Notes: a model not told the origin generated them from the letters alone. DNA of 64,000 nt from Spirochaetia bacterium (GCA_026002045.1 BOAV01000002.1:1-64000); one strand, 5' to 3'; counted from the stretch's first letter, positions 34,538 through 44,278 are shown. Made by a program: numbers and translations.

Positions 34538-35920
34538 CTACTTCATCCCCGCATCCAGCAGTTCCAAAAACCCCGGATAGGTAACTGCAGCGCTTTCCGC
34601 CCCGGTAATCTCCACCGGACCCGCCGCGCCCAGCGCTGCAACAGCCAGGGCCATCACCACCCGGTGATCCCCGTGTCCCTCCACAGTTCCACTGCGTAAC
34701 GGAACAGTATTACTGTTTTTTCCGTGAATGATAATGCCGTCAGGCCGCTCCTCCACATCCGCGCCAAGCTTGCCCAAAACAGAAGCCATCACCGCAATGC
34801 GGTCCGTTTCTTTTATCCGCGCATGGGCCGCGTTTACCAGGGCGGTCTTTCCTTCGGCGTAACATCCAAGGACCGCCATGATGGGCAACAGATCCGGTGT
34901 ATCGTTAAGATCGAATTCGCCGCCCTTAAGTGTGCCCACCCGTGACACCGTGAGCCGCCATTCGGGACCGGCAGAACCGGCGCCTCTAATTTTTTCCCAT
35001 TTTACATTAGCGCCCATTTTTTTCAGCATGTCGAAGATCGCCTTGTCGCCCTGCGGGTCATTGGGGTCAAGGCCCAGGAGGGTGACGGGGCCGCCGCTGA
35101 TAAGGGCAGCAGAACCTGGAAATGCGGCGGAGGAAAAATCACCGGGCACGGGGCCGTTTGTGCTTTTGTAGGATGCACCGCCTGAGATGCGGAATTTGGA
35201 GAAGCTACTGTTGGTTTCATAGTGAATATTTTGGGCGTCCAGATAGGAAAGGGTCATTTCGATGTAGGGTCTTTCGTTGAGGAGGGGCACATCAATTTCG
35301 GTGACCACCCCCGCCGGAGCCAAAGGAGCGGCAAGCAGCAATGCTGAAAGGTACTGGCTTGTGGGACAAGGGAGGCTCACCCGGCCGCCCTTCCAGGGGC
35401 CCTGAATGATGATGGGCGCGCAGCCGTTACCGTTTTTTGATTCCGCCCGTATTCCCAATCCGGTAAGGGCCTCCAATAATGGCGCTGCACTGCGCCGCCT
35501 GATCTGTTCGTCCCCGTCAAATTCGATGGGGGATGAGCCCAGCGCCGCAGCCGCCAGCGCAAGGAAAAGGGTGGTCCCGGAATTGCCGACATCTATCGGC
35601 CGGGCCGGGGCTTTCAGTTTTTCGCTGCCCATATTCGATCCAAAACCGATTCCTTTTACCGTATAACCGACAAGCTTCTCACCTTTTTCATTGGGATGAT
35701 TGGCGCATTGCGGATCAACCGAAGGGTGTTCGGTGATCTCCGCTCCCAGGGCGCGGCAGGCGGCAACGCAGGAACGGGCGTCCAGGCTGTCCAGGGGGTA
35801 GGCAATTTCAGAAACACCGTCGGCAAGGGCGGCAATCAGGAGGCGGCGGATGGTGTGGGACTTGGAGGCCGGAACCCTAAAGGTTCCGGTAAAACGATGC
35901 GGCGTAATGAGGGCGTTCAT
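34538..35920 (-). CDS. aroA: 5-enolpyruvylshikimate-3-phosphate synthase
   Basis: AroA joins PEP to shikimate 3-phosphate. The 460-residue protein has two domains and the motifs 'VPASKSHTIRRLLIAALADG' (substrate Lys/Ser/Arg), 'DVGNSGTTLFLALAA' (equivalent of LGNAGT), 'DLLPIMAVLGCYAEGKT' and 'RIKETDRIAVM', with 'GDHRVVMALAVAALGA' near the end. ATG at 35920 is used; an in-frame TTG sits two codons upstream. Residues 'KNSNTVPLRSG' are encoded across a perfect CAGTANTACTG palindrome (34705-34715), a possible small insertion in a surface loop. Confidence 0.96.
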   Translation of the reverse strand: MNALITPHRFTGTFRVPASKSHTIRRLLIAALADGVSEIAYPLDSLDARSCVAACRALGAEITEHPSVDPQCANHPNEKGEKLVGYTVKGIGFGSNMGSEKLKAPARPIDVGNSGTTLFLALAAAALGSSPIEFDGDEQIRRRSAAPLLEALTGLGIRAESKNGNGCAPIIIQGPWKGGRVSLPCPTSQYLSALLLAAPLAPAGVVTEIDVPLLNERPYIEMTLSYLDAQNIHYETNSSFSKFRISGGASYKSTNGPVPGDFSSAAFPGSAALISGGPVTLLGLDPNDPQGDKAIFDMLKKMGANVKWEKIRGAGSAGPEWRLTVSRVGTLKGGEFDLNDTPDLLPIMAVLGCYAEGKTALVNAAHARIKETDRIAVMASVLGKLGADVEERPDGIIIHGKNSNTVPLRSGTVEGHGDHRVVMALAVAALGAAGPVEITGAESAAVTYPGFLELLDAGMK

Positions 35921-35944
35921 GGGCAATAGGGTAACAGGTTCTTT

Positions 35945-37561
35945 TCAAAAAAAGAAGAAGGGCGCCGATGTTATCAGAATCAATATATAGTAGATGAAAC
36001 AGGGCAGCATGTTGACCAGCAGTATCTTTCCTTCGCTGCCGGAAGCGCCGGTGGTGGAGGTTACGGCGATTACGTTGTTGATGCTGATGATGCTGGCAAT
36101 GGAGCCCCCCGCCATCTGCAGTGCGATAATCCCCGCCGTATTAAAACCCAACATGAAGGCGGTCTCGAACTGGAGGGGCGAAAACAGGAGCCCCGAAACC
36201 GTGCAGGACCCGGAGACAAAGGCGCCGATGAGACCGATGAGGGGGGAAACAACCGGGAAGACCCGACCCACCCCGTTTGCTAAAGATGCGGCGATCTGCT
36301 GAAGCATGCTGGGAAGTCCCGACTGGTTGACCGATGAATACCGCATGATCTGTACCATGGCCACCCCGCAGAACAGGGCTATTCCCACGGACACAAGCTG
36401 CCGCACCGTGGCCCGCCAGATCCTGCCGGTTTCCTTAAACGAAAGACCAAAGAGAAATCCCACGACGAGGGAAATCACCATGAAAGGAAAGATACCCGGA
36501 TTGTAGGGAACCGCTAAGGAGAAATTGGCCCCTTCCACCCCCAGGATATTGGGGATGTTGATTTTGACGGACTGGAGAATTCCCTTTATTCCCAGCGCCG
36601 GGATGCGGGTAATGAGGAGCAGCGCCGCAATGATGATATAGGGGGACCATGCCTTGATGAGGCTCATTTTTGCCGCCGGGATGCCCGGCGCCGCTCCGAC
36701 AGGAACCGCCGCCCCCGGAAAATCCCATACATGACCGGGGGTGAGGAATTTACATTTCGCCGCAATGATGACTGCCCCAAGGCCGATAAGGGAACCGATG
36801 ATAGAAGGAAAGTCCGGCCCCGCAAAGGTCCCCAACAGGTGATAGGGAAGGACAAAGGCCGCCCCGGAAAAAAGGGAAAAGGGGAGGATCTCCAGCACGG
36901 ACCGCAGTTTCCGTTCCTTTCCAAACATCACCACGATGATTGCGCAGATCTGGAAGGGCACCAGTATGCCGCCGACTCCCAGGAACAGGCTGGTCAGCCG
37001 GGAAAATTCCCTGGCCCATGCTTCCACCGTGCCCCCTGCGGCGACGATGTCCTCCGCCAACGCGGCGATGCTGGTGAGGGACGGGGTGCCCACCGCCGCA
37101 AAGGGAACCGGGGTGCTGTTTGCCGCCAAGGCAGCGATGCAGGCCGCCACAGGGGGAAACCCGAGTCCCACCAGGAGAGGCGCAGCCAGGGCCGCAGGGG
37201 TTCCGAAACCGGCGGCCCCTTCCACAAAGGCGCCGAACATCCAGGCGATGATGATGGTTTGTATTCGCCGGTCGGTGGAGATATTTCTGAACCCGGCATT
37301 AATGGAGTCAATGGCCCCGGCGGCCTTGAGGGTGTTGAGGAGCAGTATGGCCCCAAAGATGATGAACAGCACATCCCAGGAGGAGAGGAACCCCAGTATC
37401 CCGTATGCAAGAACCGTAATCAGTTCCATCTTCCACACCAGGAGCCCCAGAATGACGGATGCCCCCAGGGAAGCGGCCAGGGATTTGGAAGCGGGAACCT
37501 TAAAGGCAACCATTAAGACCAGGGCAAGTACCAGCGGTACCGCAGCAATCAGTGCATACAT
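35945..37561 (-). CDS. lctP: L-lactate permease (LctP family)
   Basis: The 538-residue inner-membrane protein has about 13-14 hydrophobic segments and the LctP pattern: '[19 protein letters not shown]', '[20 protein letters not shown]' (highly conserved in the family), '[20 protein letters not shown]' and '[20 protein letters not shown]'. It imports lactate or glycolate with protons. Its ATG lies 1 nt after the stop of the upstream GGDEF gene, so synthesis of both is coupled. Confidence 0.94.
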   Translation of the reverse strand: MYALIAAVPLVLALVLMVAFKVPASKSLAASLGASVILGLLVWKMELITVLAYGILGFLSSWDVLFIIFGAILLLNTLKAAGAIDSINAGFRNISTDRRIQTIIIAWMFGAFVEGAAGFGTPAALAAPLLVGLGFPPVAACIAALAANSTPVPFAAVGTPSLTSIAALAEDIVAAGGTVEAWAREFSRLTSLFLGVGGILVPFQICAIIVVMFGKERKLRSVLEILPFSLFSGAAFVLPYHLLGTFAGPDFPSIIGSLIGLGAVIIAAKCKFLTPGHVWDFPGAAVPVGAAPGIPAAKMSLIKAWSPYIIIAALLLITRIPALGIKGILQSVKINIPNILGVEGANFSLAVPYNPGIFPFMVISLVVGFLFGLSFKETGRIWRATVRQLVSVGIALFCGVAMVQIMRYSSVNQSGLPSMLQQIAASLANGVGRVFPVVSPLIGLIGAFVSGSCTVSGLLFSPLQFETAFMLGFNTAGIIALQMAGGSIASIISINNVIAVTSTTGASGSEGKILLVNMLPCFIYYILILITSAPFFFF

Positions 37562-37562
37562 A

Positions 37563-38681
37563 CTAAAGCCCCGGTTCCGTCCGCTCGTCCGCCCGGATTA
37601 CCTGCCGCAGGGTTTTGTCCGCCGAATCAAGGAGCATAATACAGTTTCGGCCCCGGTTTTTTGCTTCATAAAGGGCCCGGTCCGCCTGTGCGTAGAGTTC
37701 CTCCGCCGTATCCTCTGAGCCGCCCCGGAGAAAATAGAGGCCCAGGCTGGCGGTGATATAGGGGGCCGCCGGGGATTTTTCGTGGGGAATTTGCAGATCG
37801 ATAATCATTTGGTGAAGTTTGAGGACCAGCCGCTGGGCTTCGCTCAGGCGGTTCTCCGTCCAGAGGATGATGAATTCCTCCCCGCCGACCCGGGCGGCAA
37901 ATACTTTTTCTTCCGCCATAAGCCGGGATAGTACACCGCCGATGGCCTTAAGCACCTGGTCCCCTTTGGGATGGCCGTAATAATCATTGTAAAATTTGAA
38001 ATGATCCACATCCATCATAATGACACATACGGTTTGATGTACATGCTGACAGGCGTTAATATAAAAATCTACCTCGTGTAAAAAACCCCGGCGGTTGCTC
38101 AGGCCCGTTAAGTCGTCCCGGATACTTTCCGCTTCAAAGCGGTTCCGCTCCGCTGCAAGCCGCCGGGCGGAGATCATTTCCTTGATAACCGCATGGCTCA
38201 TCTGCCAGCTGAAAATCATCCCCCCCAGGGAGGCAATAACGACGTTTTCCATGTCAAATTGCCAAACCGCCGGGGATTTTATCCGAAAGGTCCAGCTTGA
38301 AAAAATTATCACCACCACCACATTGAGGACCATATTCCAAAGGGGATCGATCATAAAAACGAGTTGGGCACAAATAAAGAAAACCATAAAGTTGACCGCC
38401 TGACTTTCCGGCCGGGCAATTACGCCGATATAGAAGAAGAGCATAATGCAGCTGAAAAACAATAAAAAACCCACCGCAATGGGGACTCTTTTCAATTCCT
38501 TTCTTTGTAAGTACCGGGTATAGCCATATACCCCCAGTTCAAAAGCGGCGGCGATCAAATAGACGATGAATTTAAGGGTTTTCTTTTCTATCAGGAGGGG
38601 GAACAAAGAAAAAATAACCAACAGCAGGGATACAATCAGACAGGTGATCCGCAGGCTCCGGATATTGTACTGATTAATCAA
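37563..38681 (-). CDS. Membrane diguanylate cyclase (GGDEF)
   Basis: The 372-residue protein has about six N-terminal membrane helices (~10-165), a coiled linker '[20 protein letters not shown]', and a GGDEF domain with active-site '[11 protein letters not shown]' (~285). The GGEEF motif and '[19 protein letters not shown]' support c-di-GMP synthesis. The I-site position five residues upstream reads AEEK rather than RxxD, so product inhibition is probably absent. The next gene, lctP, begins 1 nt after its stop. The membrane sensor input is unknown. Confidence 0.92.
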   Translation of the reverse strand: MINQYNIRSLRITCLIVSLLLVIFSLFPLLIEKKTLKFIVYLIAAAFELGVYGYTRYLQRKELKRVPIAVGFLLFFSCIMLFFYIGVIARPESQAVNFMVFFICAQLVFMIDPLWNMVLNVVVVIIFSSWTFRIKSPAVWQFDMENVVIASLGGMIFSWQMSHAVIKEMISARRLAAERNRFEAESIRDDLTGLSNRRGFLHEVDFYINACQHVHQTVCVIMMDVDHFKFYNDYYGHPKGDQVLKAIGGVLSRLMAEEKVFAARVGGEEFIILWTENRLSEAQRLVLKLHQMIIDLQIPHEKSPAAPYITASLGLYFLRGGSEDTAEELYAQADRALYEAKNRGRNCIMLLDSADKTLRQVIRADERTEPGL

Positions 38682-38771
38682 ATCCCGGCAGCCTTCGATC
38701 GACTCCTTGGAAAAATTAAAATATCGCCAACGGGAGAAAATAAGGCGCCTCCTTACGGGATCAGTTATCAG

Positions 38772-38800
38772 GGATTATAGCACCTTTAATGCTATAATCC
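38772..38800 (-). terminator. Perfect hairpin at the end of the orphan binding-protein gene
   Basis: GGATTATAGCA (38772-38782) and TGCTATAATCC (38790-38800) form an 11-bp perfect stem with a 7-nt loop. It overlaps the stop codon of the binding-protein gene on the minus strand. No T run follows on that strand. Confidence 0.6.
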
Positions 38801-40038
38801 TACTCCCACTTCTTTTGAATTGCCGCAGCAGTATCGGCAGCGGTGGTATTGTTGGCGAACATATTTGCCAGTTCTTCCCGGACTGCATTTTCCAGTTCCC
38901 GTATTTTGGGGATGGTGGTTAATTCCTGAACCAGATCGGCGGCTTCGTACATGTCCCAGGCCTTGGCGTAAAAGGGGTCCTCCGTGATATAAGCGGCCGC
39001 TGAATCGTTGCTTCCCGGTACGGCCCGGATCTGTTCCGCAAGCCGGCTGCTGTTTTCCTGCAGGTAAAGGAGAAAATTCCAGGCCTCATCGGGGTGTCCG
39101 CTCCCGGCGTTGATCCCCGCATACCAGGTCGAAAGGCCGAAGACGGGCTTTCCCGCATAATCCGCCGGACCCGGTATCAGGGTGATGCCGAAAGCGCCGT
39201 CCTTCATCCGATCCCGCAGCTGTGCAATATCCTGAACGGAGCCGGTCATCATGGCGATCTTTCCGGCGGCAAATTCATTGAGCCGTTCCGCTCCGGTTGT
39301 GGTAAAACTTTGCGGCGCAAGGAGGCCCTCCTTTTCAAGCTGGGCCAGGAATGCCAAAGTATCGTTGATGGCTTTGCCGTTAAAATCGGGAACCCCCTCT
39401 TTGGTCATGGCAGTCCCGGCAGCCCATATCCAGGAAAAGACATCCCGGAACACCCCCCGGCTGTCTGCGGGGCTTAGGGCGAGGGCCGCGCCGTATTGTT
39501 TGGCGGAACCTTCGCCTTTACTCACCGCCTGGGCGTAGCGTAAAAATTCCGTACGGTCCCTCGGCGGCCGGTCGAAACCCGCAGCCCTGAGGATATCAAT
39601 ATTGTAAAAGAGAACATCCATGGATGACGCCAGGGGGAGGACCCGTTCCCTGCTTTCATTTATAAACGCCCCCTGGGAATCCGGAAAACTGAAAGTTCCG
39701 GCCTTGATAAATTCTGCAAGGTAGCGGCTCTCCATGACGATGATATCCGGTTCGGCGGTTTCCGCCCCGGCATCCCGGAACTCATCATAAGCCTGGGTTT
39801 GCTCCCGAATGCTTACTTCGGGGTGGAGCCCTTTATATTCTCCAATAAGGGATGAGAGGGCGCCCTGCTCCCATTCACTTTCCCGCAGTTGGGTAAAAAC
39901 AAGATTCACCTTTTCCGTTTTCGGCCTGTGGCTGCGGGCGTTGCCGCCGGATCTGAATCCAATCTTAACCACCAGCGCAGCGGCAATCAAAAGAACGGTC
40001 ACAATAATTACAATTTTGTCACTTTTTTCTATCTTCAT
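38800..40038 (-). CDS. Membrane-anchored solute-binding protein, orphan
   Basis: The 412-residue protein has an uncleaved-looking N-terminal membrane segment ('IVIIVTVLLIAAALVVKIGF', ~9-28) and no lipobox. The exported part matches family-1 sugar-binding proteins: 'VLPLASSMDVLFYNIDILRAAG', 'AAGKIAMMTGSVQDI'-type, 'VFGLSTWYAGINAGSGHPDEAWNFLLYL'-type segments. The ATG at 40038 is preferred over an in-frame GTG at 40044 because AGGTG precedes it. No permease or ATPase gene is nearby, so it may feed a transporter encoded elsewhere or act as a sensor subunit. Confidence 0.85.
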   Translation of the reverse strand: MKIEKSDKIVIIVTVLLIAAALVVKIGFRSGGNARSHRPKTEKVNLVFTQLRESEWEQGALSSLIGEYKGLHPEVSIREQTQAYDEFRDAGAETAEPDIIVMESRYLAEFIKAGTFSFPDSQGAFINESRERVLPLASSMDVLFYNIDILRAAGFDRPPRDRTEFLRYAQAVSKGEGSAKQYGAALALSPADSRGVFRDVFSWIWAAGTAMTKEGVPDFNGKAINDTLAFLAQLEKEGLLAPQSFTTTGAERLNEFAAGKIAMMTGSVQDIAQLRDRMKDGAFGITLIPGPADYAGKPVFGLSTWYAGINAGSGHPDEAWNFLLYLQENSSRLAEQIRAVPGSNDSAAAYITEDPFYAKAWDMYEAADLVQELTTIPKIRELENAVREELANMFANNTTAADTAAAIQKKWE

Positions 40039-40080
40039 ACACACCTCGACTTTTAAACGAATTTAGGTTACATCATTAGT

Positions 40081-42576
40081 ATGTTCGGTTTTATCAAAAA
40101 AATCATTCAGCGCAAACCGGAAAGTGATGCAATCATTTTTGATATTAAATCAGAAAGTTCCTATGATGCCTATCTGCAAAACCACATCCCTGTGGTGGCC
40201 CTGAAAAAGTCCAAAACAATCGCCTGGATCGAGGCCCCGAACCGCCGCTATCAGGACCAGGTGATCGATGCACGGATCCGGCTGGACGCCATGGGGGGCT
40301 ATGCCGCCGCGGGGCTCCTCTTCCGCATGGTGGACGACGGCACCTACTACTCGGTCCTGATTTCCAGCAAGGGCTACTTCCGGCTGGACGCGGTGCGGAA
40401 CAATATGCCCCTCCCCCTCATCGGCTGGACCGAACTTCCCGCAGCCGCCGCCAATGAAACGGAGTTTACCCTCAGGATAATCGCCTACGGCGCGCATCTG
40501 GCGCTGCTGATCAACGGCGCCTGGGCGGCGGAGACGGATGAGTCATCCATTCCTATGGGAACCCTTGGGTTTGCTGTGGCATCTTACGAAGCAGAAACCG
40601 CGCCCGGCGCCGCTTCTCTGGAAAGTATCTCGGTGAAGGATATGATTGACGATGTTGAGGCGGCCTGGCGTCAATGGGAAAATAATCCTGCCATTGCGCC
40701 GCAAGCCCGATTCGCGCTGGCGGAAACCTTTGCCGCCATGGGGGAAAGCGCGCCCGCATTGGTTCAGCTTAAAAAAATGTGGGAGGCCCCCGGCTATCAG
40801 CGTACACAGCGGGAACTGCTCCTTGCGGAGCAGCTTGCGTATCAGAACGAACTTTACGATGAGGCGGAAGAATATGCCGATGCCTGCCTTGCGCTTGGCC
40901 GGGAAAGTCCCGAGGGCCGGGAGGCGGTAACCGAAAAGGCGAAGATTCTCTACGCCGAAGAAAAATTCGAGGCCCTGCGGGACTTTGCCGCAGAAGCGGT
41001 GTCCGGCAATGACGATCCCGTCCTGCATACCCTGTTGGGCCACGCCTGGTGGGATTTGGGGAATTACGAAAAAGCCGCGGCCGCTTATGATCGCAGTTTT
41101 GAACTTAACAGTGAAAACGGCATCTTCGCCAAGAATGCCGCCAATGCATATGAAATCCTGGGCCGCAAAGCGGATGCCCTTGAACGCTACCTCCGCAGCG
41201 GCCGTCTGTTTCTGAGTGCGGGTAATTATCAGGACCTGGGGGCGCTGGCGCCGAAACTCCTTTCACTTGGGGCGAATAATTGGGAAGCCCATGCCCTCAC
41301 GGGGAAGTGGGCCTTCGGCATAGAAGATTGGTCCATGGCGAATGCCGAATTCACCAACGCAGAAACACTGCGAAAGTCCCTTGACCCCACGCCTGCCCCT
41401 GACCCGGCGATCTATTTTTTGCGGGCACTGATCCTTATCCGCAATGATAAACGCAGTGAGGCCCTGCCCCTGCTGGAAGAGGCCGTTGCCCTTGCCCCCG
41501 ATTACGGGCTTTTTCACTTCCGCCTTGCGGAAACCCGTTTTTTGCTTAACAGTAATGCTGATGATCCTGAAACCCGCGCCCACCTTGATGCCGCCCTCTC
41601 ACTCCTTCCGGATGATGACAGTAATACTGTTGATGCCAATGCGGGATGGGTGCACAACTTTGCCGCAGAGATTGCTTTAAATCGCAATGATCTTGACGAT
41701 GCAGAAAAGCATCTGGAAAGGGCCGCCGCATCCCTGGGAGAAGTTCCGGCCATTCGGGTAAACCGGAGTTTGTATCATTATCTGCGGGGTTCTTTGGAAG
41801 AAGCATTGAAGATCCTCGAAGCCGGTAAAGCTGAGGATGAGGACGGAATCCTGGCGAACAGCGCCGGTAATCTTTTGGTCCGGGTCGGCAAGTTTGAAGG
41901 GGCCGATGAATATTACCTAAAGGCCCTTTCCATCGTTCCCGGCAATGTGGAATTTTTGATCAACCGGGCATCCTGCCTTATTGAGCTTGGCTATTACGGC
42001 GAAGCCGACACGGTTCTGGCCCAGGCCCACAGCAAGGACCCGTCCCCGGCGGTTTTGGAATTGATCACCTACGTGGCGGTAAAGAAGGGTGAATTCCCCC
42101 GGGCCGAATCCGCCTGCCGCGCGGCCTTGGCGATAGACAATAATCATGTTCCTTCCCTGCTGAACCTGGGCTGGATCTACAGCTCCACCGGCCGCTGGAA
42201 CGATGTCCGGGAAACCCTTGCCCGGCTTGAGACAATAGACCTTGACGATGAGGCCGCCGCCCGCCGCTCCGAGTTACAGCAGAAACTTGAAGGCAGCATG
42301 ACCCGGCTCATCCACTGCGCCTCCTGCAACCGGAGCTGGCGCGTCCTCCGTGACCCGCCTTCGGTTCCGTCACTGCGGCTCCGCGCCATGCCCCCGGACG
42401 AGCTCCCCGCCGGTTCCTGCCCCGAATGCGGCAGAACCTACTGTATCGGCTGCGCGAAACAGCACCTGGACAAGGACGGCCGCTTTACCTGCCCCGCCTG
42501 CGGCAGGACCCTCAAGCTGATAAACGAAGGCTTAAAAAAAATAGCCGCCGATTGGGCCGCCGCATCGATCCCCTAA
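40081..42576 (+). CDS. TPR protein with N-terminal lectin-like and C-terminal zinc-ribbon domains
   Basis: The 831-residue cytoplasmic protein has three parts. Residues ~15-165 resemble a concanavalin-like jelly roll ('YAAAGLLFRMVDDGTYYSVLI', 'TLRIIAYGAHLALLINGAW'). Residues ~180-740 are TPR repeats ('LGHAWWDLGNYEKAAAAYDRSFELN', 'GNVEFLINRASCLIELGYYGEA'). Residues ~755-815 hold paired CxxC motifs: 'CASC', 'CPECGRTYCIGCAKQH' and 'CPACGR', a zinc ribbon or RING-like module. There is no signal peptide. Its stop overlaps the convergent aroK stop by 4 nt. Function unknown. Residues 'DDSNTVDAN' lie on a CAGTAATACTG palindrome. Confidence 0.75.
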   Translation: MFGFIKKIIQRKPESDAIIFDIKSESSYDAYLQNHIPVVALKKSKTIAWIEAPNRRYQDQVIDARIRLDAMGGYAAAGLLFRMVDDGTYYSVLISSKGYFRLDAVRNNMPLPLIGWTELPAAAANETEFTLRIIAYGAHLALLINGAWAAETDESSIPMGTLGFAVASYEAETAPGAASLESISVKDMIDDVEAAWRQWENNPAIAPQARFALAETFAAMGESAPALVQLKKMWEAPGYQRTQRELLLAEQLAYQNELYDEAEEYADACLALGRESPEGREAVTEKAKILYAEEKFEALRDFAAEAVSGNDDPVLHTLLGHAWWDLGNYEKAAAAYDRSFELNSENGIFAKNAANAYEILGRKADALERYLRSGRLFLSAGNYQDLGALAPKLLSLGANNWEAHALTGKWAFGIEDWSMANAEFTNAETLRKSLDPTPAPDPAIYFLRALILIRNDKRSEALPLLEEAVALAPDYGLFHFRLAETRFLLNSNADDPETRAHLDAALSLLPDDDSNTVDANAGWVHNFAAEIALNRNDLDDAEKHLERAAASLGEVPAIRVNRSLYHYLRGSLEEALKILEAGKAEDEDGILANSAGNLLVRVGKFEGADEYYLKALSIVPGNVEFLINRASCLIELGYYGEADTVLAQAHSKDPSPAVLELITYVAVKKGEFPRAESACRAALAIDNNHVPSLLNLGWIYSSTGRWNDVRETLARLETIDLDDEAAARRSELQQKLEGSMTRLIHCASCNRSWRVLRDPPSVPSLRLRAMPPDELPAGSCPECGRTYCIGCAKQHLDKDGRFTCPACGRTLKLINEGLKKIAADWAAASIP

Positions 42577-43112
42577 CACAGTATTACTGCGAATAGTTCT
42601 TCCCCGATTGCTTCCGGTGTTTTACCATCGGCCTTTATGATAATGTGTGCGATTTCCCGGTAAGCCGCTGCCCGCCGCTCGTGGAGCAGCCGATGGGTTT
42701 CCTTCGGATTATCAGTGTTGAGAAAGGGTGGCAGTTCCCCGATCTTTTCCGCAGTAATACTAATCCGCTCCCAGGCGGTTTCCACGGAAACATCCAGATA
42801 CACCAGTGTTACTGCGCTGCTCTTTTTCAACAGATCCAATGCAGCGCCGTTATCGACGAGTCCGCCTCCCGCAGCAACAATGCGAAAGCTCCTTCCGTCA
42901 TGCCCTTCATTGAGCAAGCTTTGCAGGGCCTCCGCCTCCGCCATTCTAAATACCTCGGGTCCCTCTTTGAATAATGTCCGGGGGCTTTTCCCGGCGCGCG
43001 CCTCGACCAGCTCATCCAGGTCGGTAAAGGTCCCGGCGCATTGCTCCGCCAGGGCCCTGCCGGCGGTGGTTTTACCCGAATGTTTCGGCCCGGTTAAAAT
43101 GACTAAGCCCAT
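42573..43112 (-). CDS. aroK: Shikimate kinase
   Basis: AroK phosphorylates shikimate at the 3-OH with ATP. The 179-residue protein begins 'MGLVILTGPKHSGKTTAGRALAE', a P-loop (GPKHSGKTT), then 'FTDLDELVEARAGKSPRTLF' (shikimate-binding Asp and Glu) and 'RIVAAGGGLVDNGAALDLL' with the GGG loop. The Lys-His in the P-loop is a variant of the usual G-x-x-G-x-GK. With aroC and aroA it gives three chorismate-pathway genes in 10 kb, though not in one operon. A perfect CAGTATTACTG sits at its 3' end (42579-42589), and two near copies are inside it. Confidence 0.93.
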   Translation of the reverse strand: MGLVILTGPKHSGKTTAGRALAEQCAGTFTDLDELVEARAGKSPRTLFKEGPEVFRMAEAEALQSLLNEGHDGRSFRIVAAGGGLVDNGAALDLLKKSSAVTLVYLDVSVETAWERISITAEKIGELPPFLNTDNPKETHRLLHERRAAAYREIAHIIIKADGKTPEAIGEELFAVILC

Positions 43113-43159
43113 AATCGTGCTAGTATACGCTGTTTTAATAGCCTATACTATGCCTGTAC

Positions 43160-43843
43160 ATGAACGGATTGCTGGTTCTCTTTTTATTGATATTTGTCGC
43201 GGCCCTCCCGGTATTTCTGGTATACCTTTGGTTCCGACTGGCCCGCTTCCCCCTGCCCCTGCCATGGTTTTTGTTTTGCCTCCTTTCAGGCGCGGCGGCC
43301 CTCTTTATCGCCCTTCTCCTGCAAAATTTTTCCCCCAACACATTACTGGTAAACGCCCTTACCGAAGAACTGGGCCGTCTGCTCATGCTTCTCATCTTCT
43401 TTAAAATCCTGAACCTGATGGGGAAGGGAATTCCCCCGGGCCCTGCCGCCAGAGCCGATACCACCGATGCCCCCGGCATTTTTTCCACTAACTCCGCCGT
43501 CTGGGGTTCCGTCGCCGGACTCCTCGCCGGTCTGGGTTTCGCTCTCATTGAGAGCGCCACTTACGGCGCGGCAAACATGGGCGTCACCCTTCTGCGGGCC
43601 TTTACCGCCGCCCCCCTGCACGGGGCCTGCGGCGCACGGGTAGGAGCTGCGGCGGCGGTCTGCCGGGATCATCCCTTCCCCGCCCTGTTGCGCTTCCTTT
43701 CCGCCGCAGCCATCCACGCCATGTACAATTTTATGCTCCTCCTCCACGGAATTCCCACAATTTTGGCGATTTTTATCGCCTTTTCCGCCCTTGGTTCCTC
43801 GGTTTTGTTTATCCACGGGACTTTGAAGGCGGCCAAAGAATGA
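43160..43843 (+). CDS. PrsW-like intramembrane metalloprotease
   Basis: This is a 227-residue membrane protein with about seven hydrophobic segments. PrsW-type motifs are 'ALTEELGRLLMLLIFF' (EExxK/R), 'GLLAGLGFALIESATYG' (FxxxE), 'RAFTAAPLHGACG' (H) and 'AAIHAMYNFMLLLHG' (HAxxNF). These residues bind the catalytic metal in the membrane. In Bacillus PrsW starts anti-sigma factor cleavage; here the target is unknown. It lies between aroK and the tRNA-fMet promoter. Confidence 0.8.
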   Translation: MNGLLVLFLLIFVAALPVFLVYLWFRLARFPLPLPWFLFCLLSGAAALFIALLLQNFSPNTLLVNALTEELGRLLMLLIFFKILNLMGKGIPPGPAARADTTDAPGIFSTNSAVWGSVAGLLAGLGFALIESATYGAANMGVTLLRAFTAAPLHGACGARVGAAAAVCRDHPFPALLRFLSAAAIHAMYNFMLLLHGIPTILAIFIAFSALGSSVLFIHGTLKAAKE

Positions 43844-43860
43844 TTTTTGTCATAACCCGG

Positions 43861-43889
43861 TTGACTCTTTTGTACTAAACCGATATATT
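43861..43889 (+). promoter_or_regulatory. Promoter of tRNA-fMet
   Basis: TTGACT (43861-43866), a 17-nt spacer and TATATT (43884-43889) lie 12 nt before the tRNA 5' end. Both hexamers match consensus at five of six positions. Confidence 0.8.
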
Positions 43890-43901
43890 AGACAAACACG
43901 A

Positions 43902-43974
43902 CGCAGGATAGAGCAGTTGGCAGCTCGTCGGGCTCATAACCCGGAGGTCGTAGGTTCGAGTCCTACTCCTGCTA
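43902..43974 (+). tRNA. Initiator tRNA-fMet (anticodon CAT)
   Basis: The first base is C, mismatched with T at position 72, as required of initiators (no 1-72 pair). The anticodon stem has three G-C pairs (CGGG/CCCG) around CTCATAA, the other initiator hallmark. T arm GTAGGTTCGAGTCCTAC is perfect. Length 73 nt, CCA not encoded. The AT-richer defence island follows it directly. Confidence 0.96.
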
Positions 43975-44278
43975 AAAGTTAAGGCTTTGTTCTATAAATC
44001 ATCACCTACTCTAAAAAATTTCCCGATTTACGCTTACACAATACGTATAAGGGAAACAGATGATAGGAACAACCATGGGGGCAATACTTAAAATACTCAC
44101 TATAGAATATAATAAATCTTTCATTGAAAGCGTCTCAAGGGTATAGCAACAAAATACCTTGACAGCTATGTCAACTTCTTCAAGGCAATAAAAACCAGCA
44201 ACCTCAACTTTGACTGTGGTATCCATATTTATTAGCAGAACTTGTTATTTTCCACTTTGAGTATTATTCTTACCGCCA
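43975..44278. other. 304-nt non-coding stretch at the left edge of the defence island
   Basis: There is no convincing gene here. A 71-codon open frame on the minus strand (44011-44226) has no ribosome site or recognisable product. It contains TTACGCTTACACAA (44028-44041), one mismatch from the leader motif in the integrated element at 5.2 and 6.0 kb. The base composition is AT-rich. No copy of the tRNA-fMet 3' end was seen at the far side of the island. Confidence 0.5.

Noticed and set aside
44011..44226. 71-codon minus-strand frame next to tRNA-fMet
   Set aside because: There is no ribosome site, family similarity or conserved context; it is left as non-coding.
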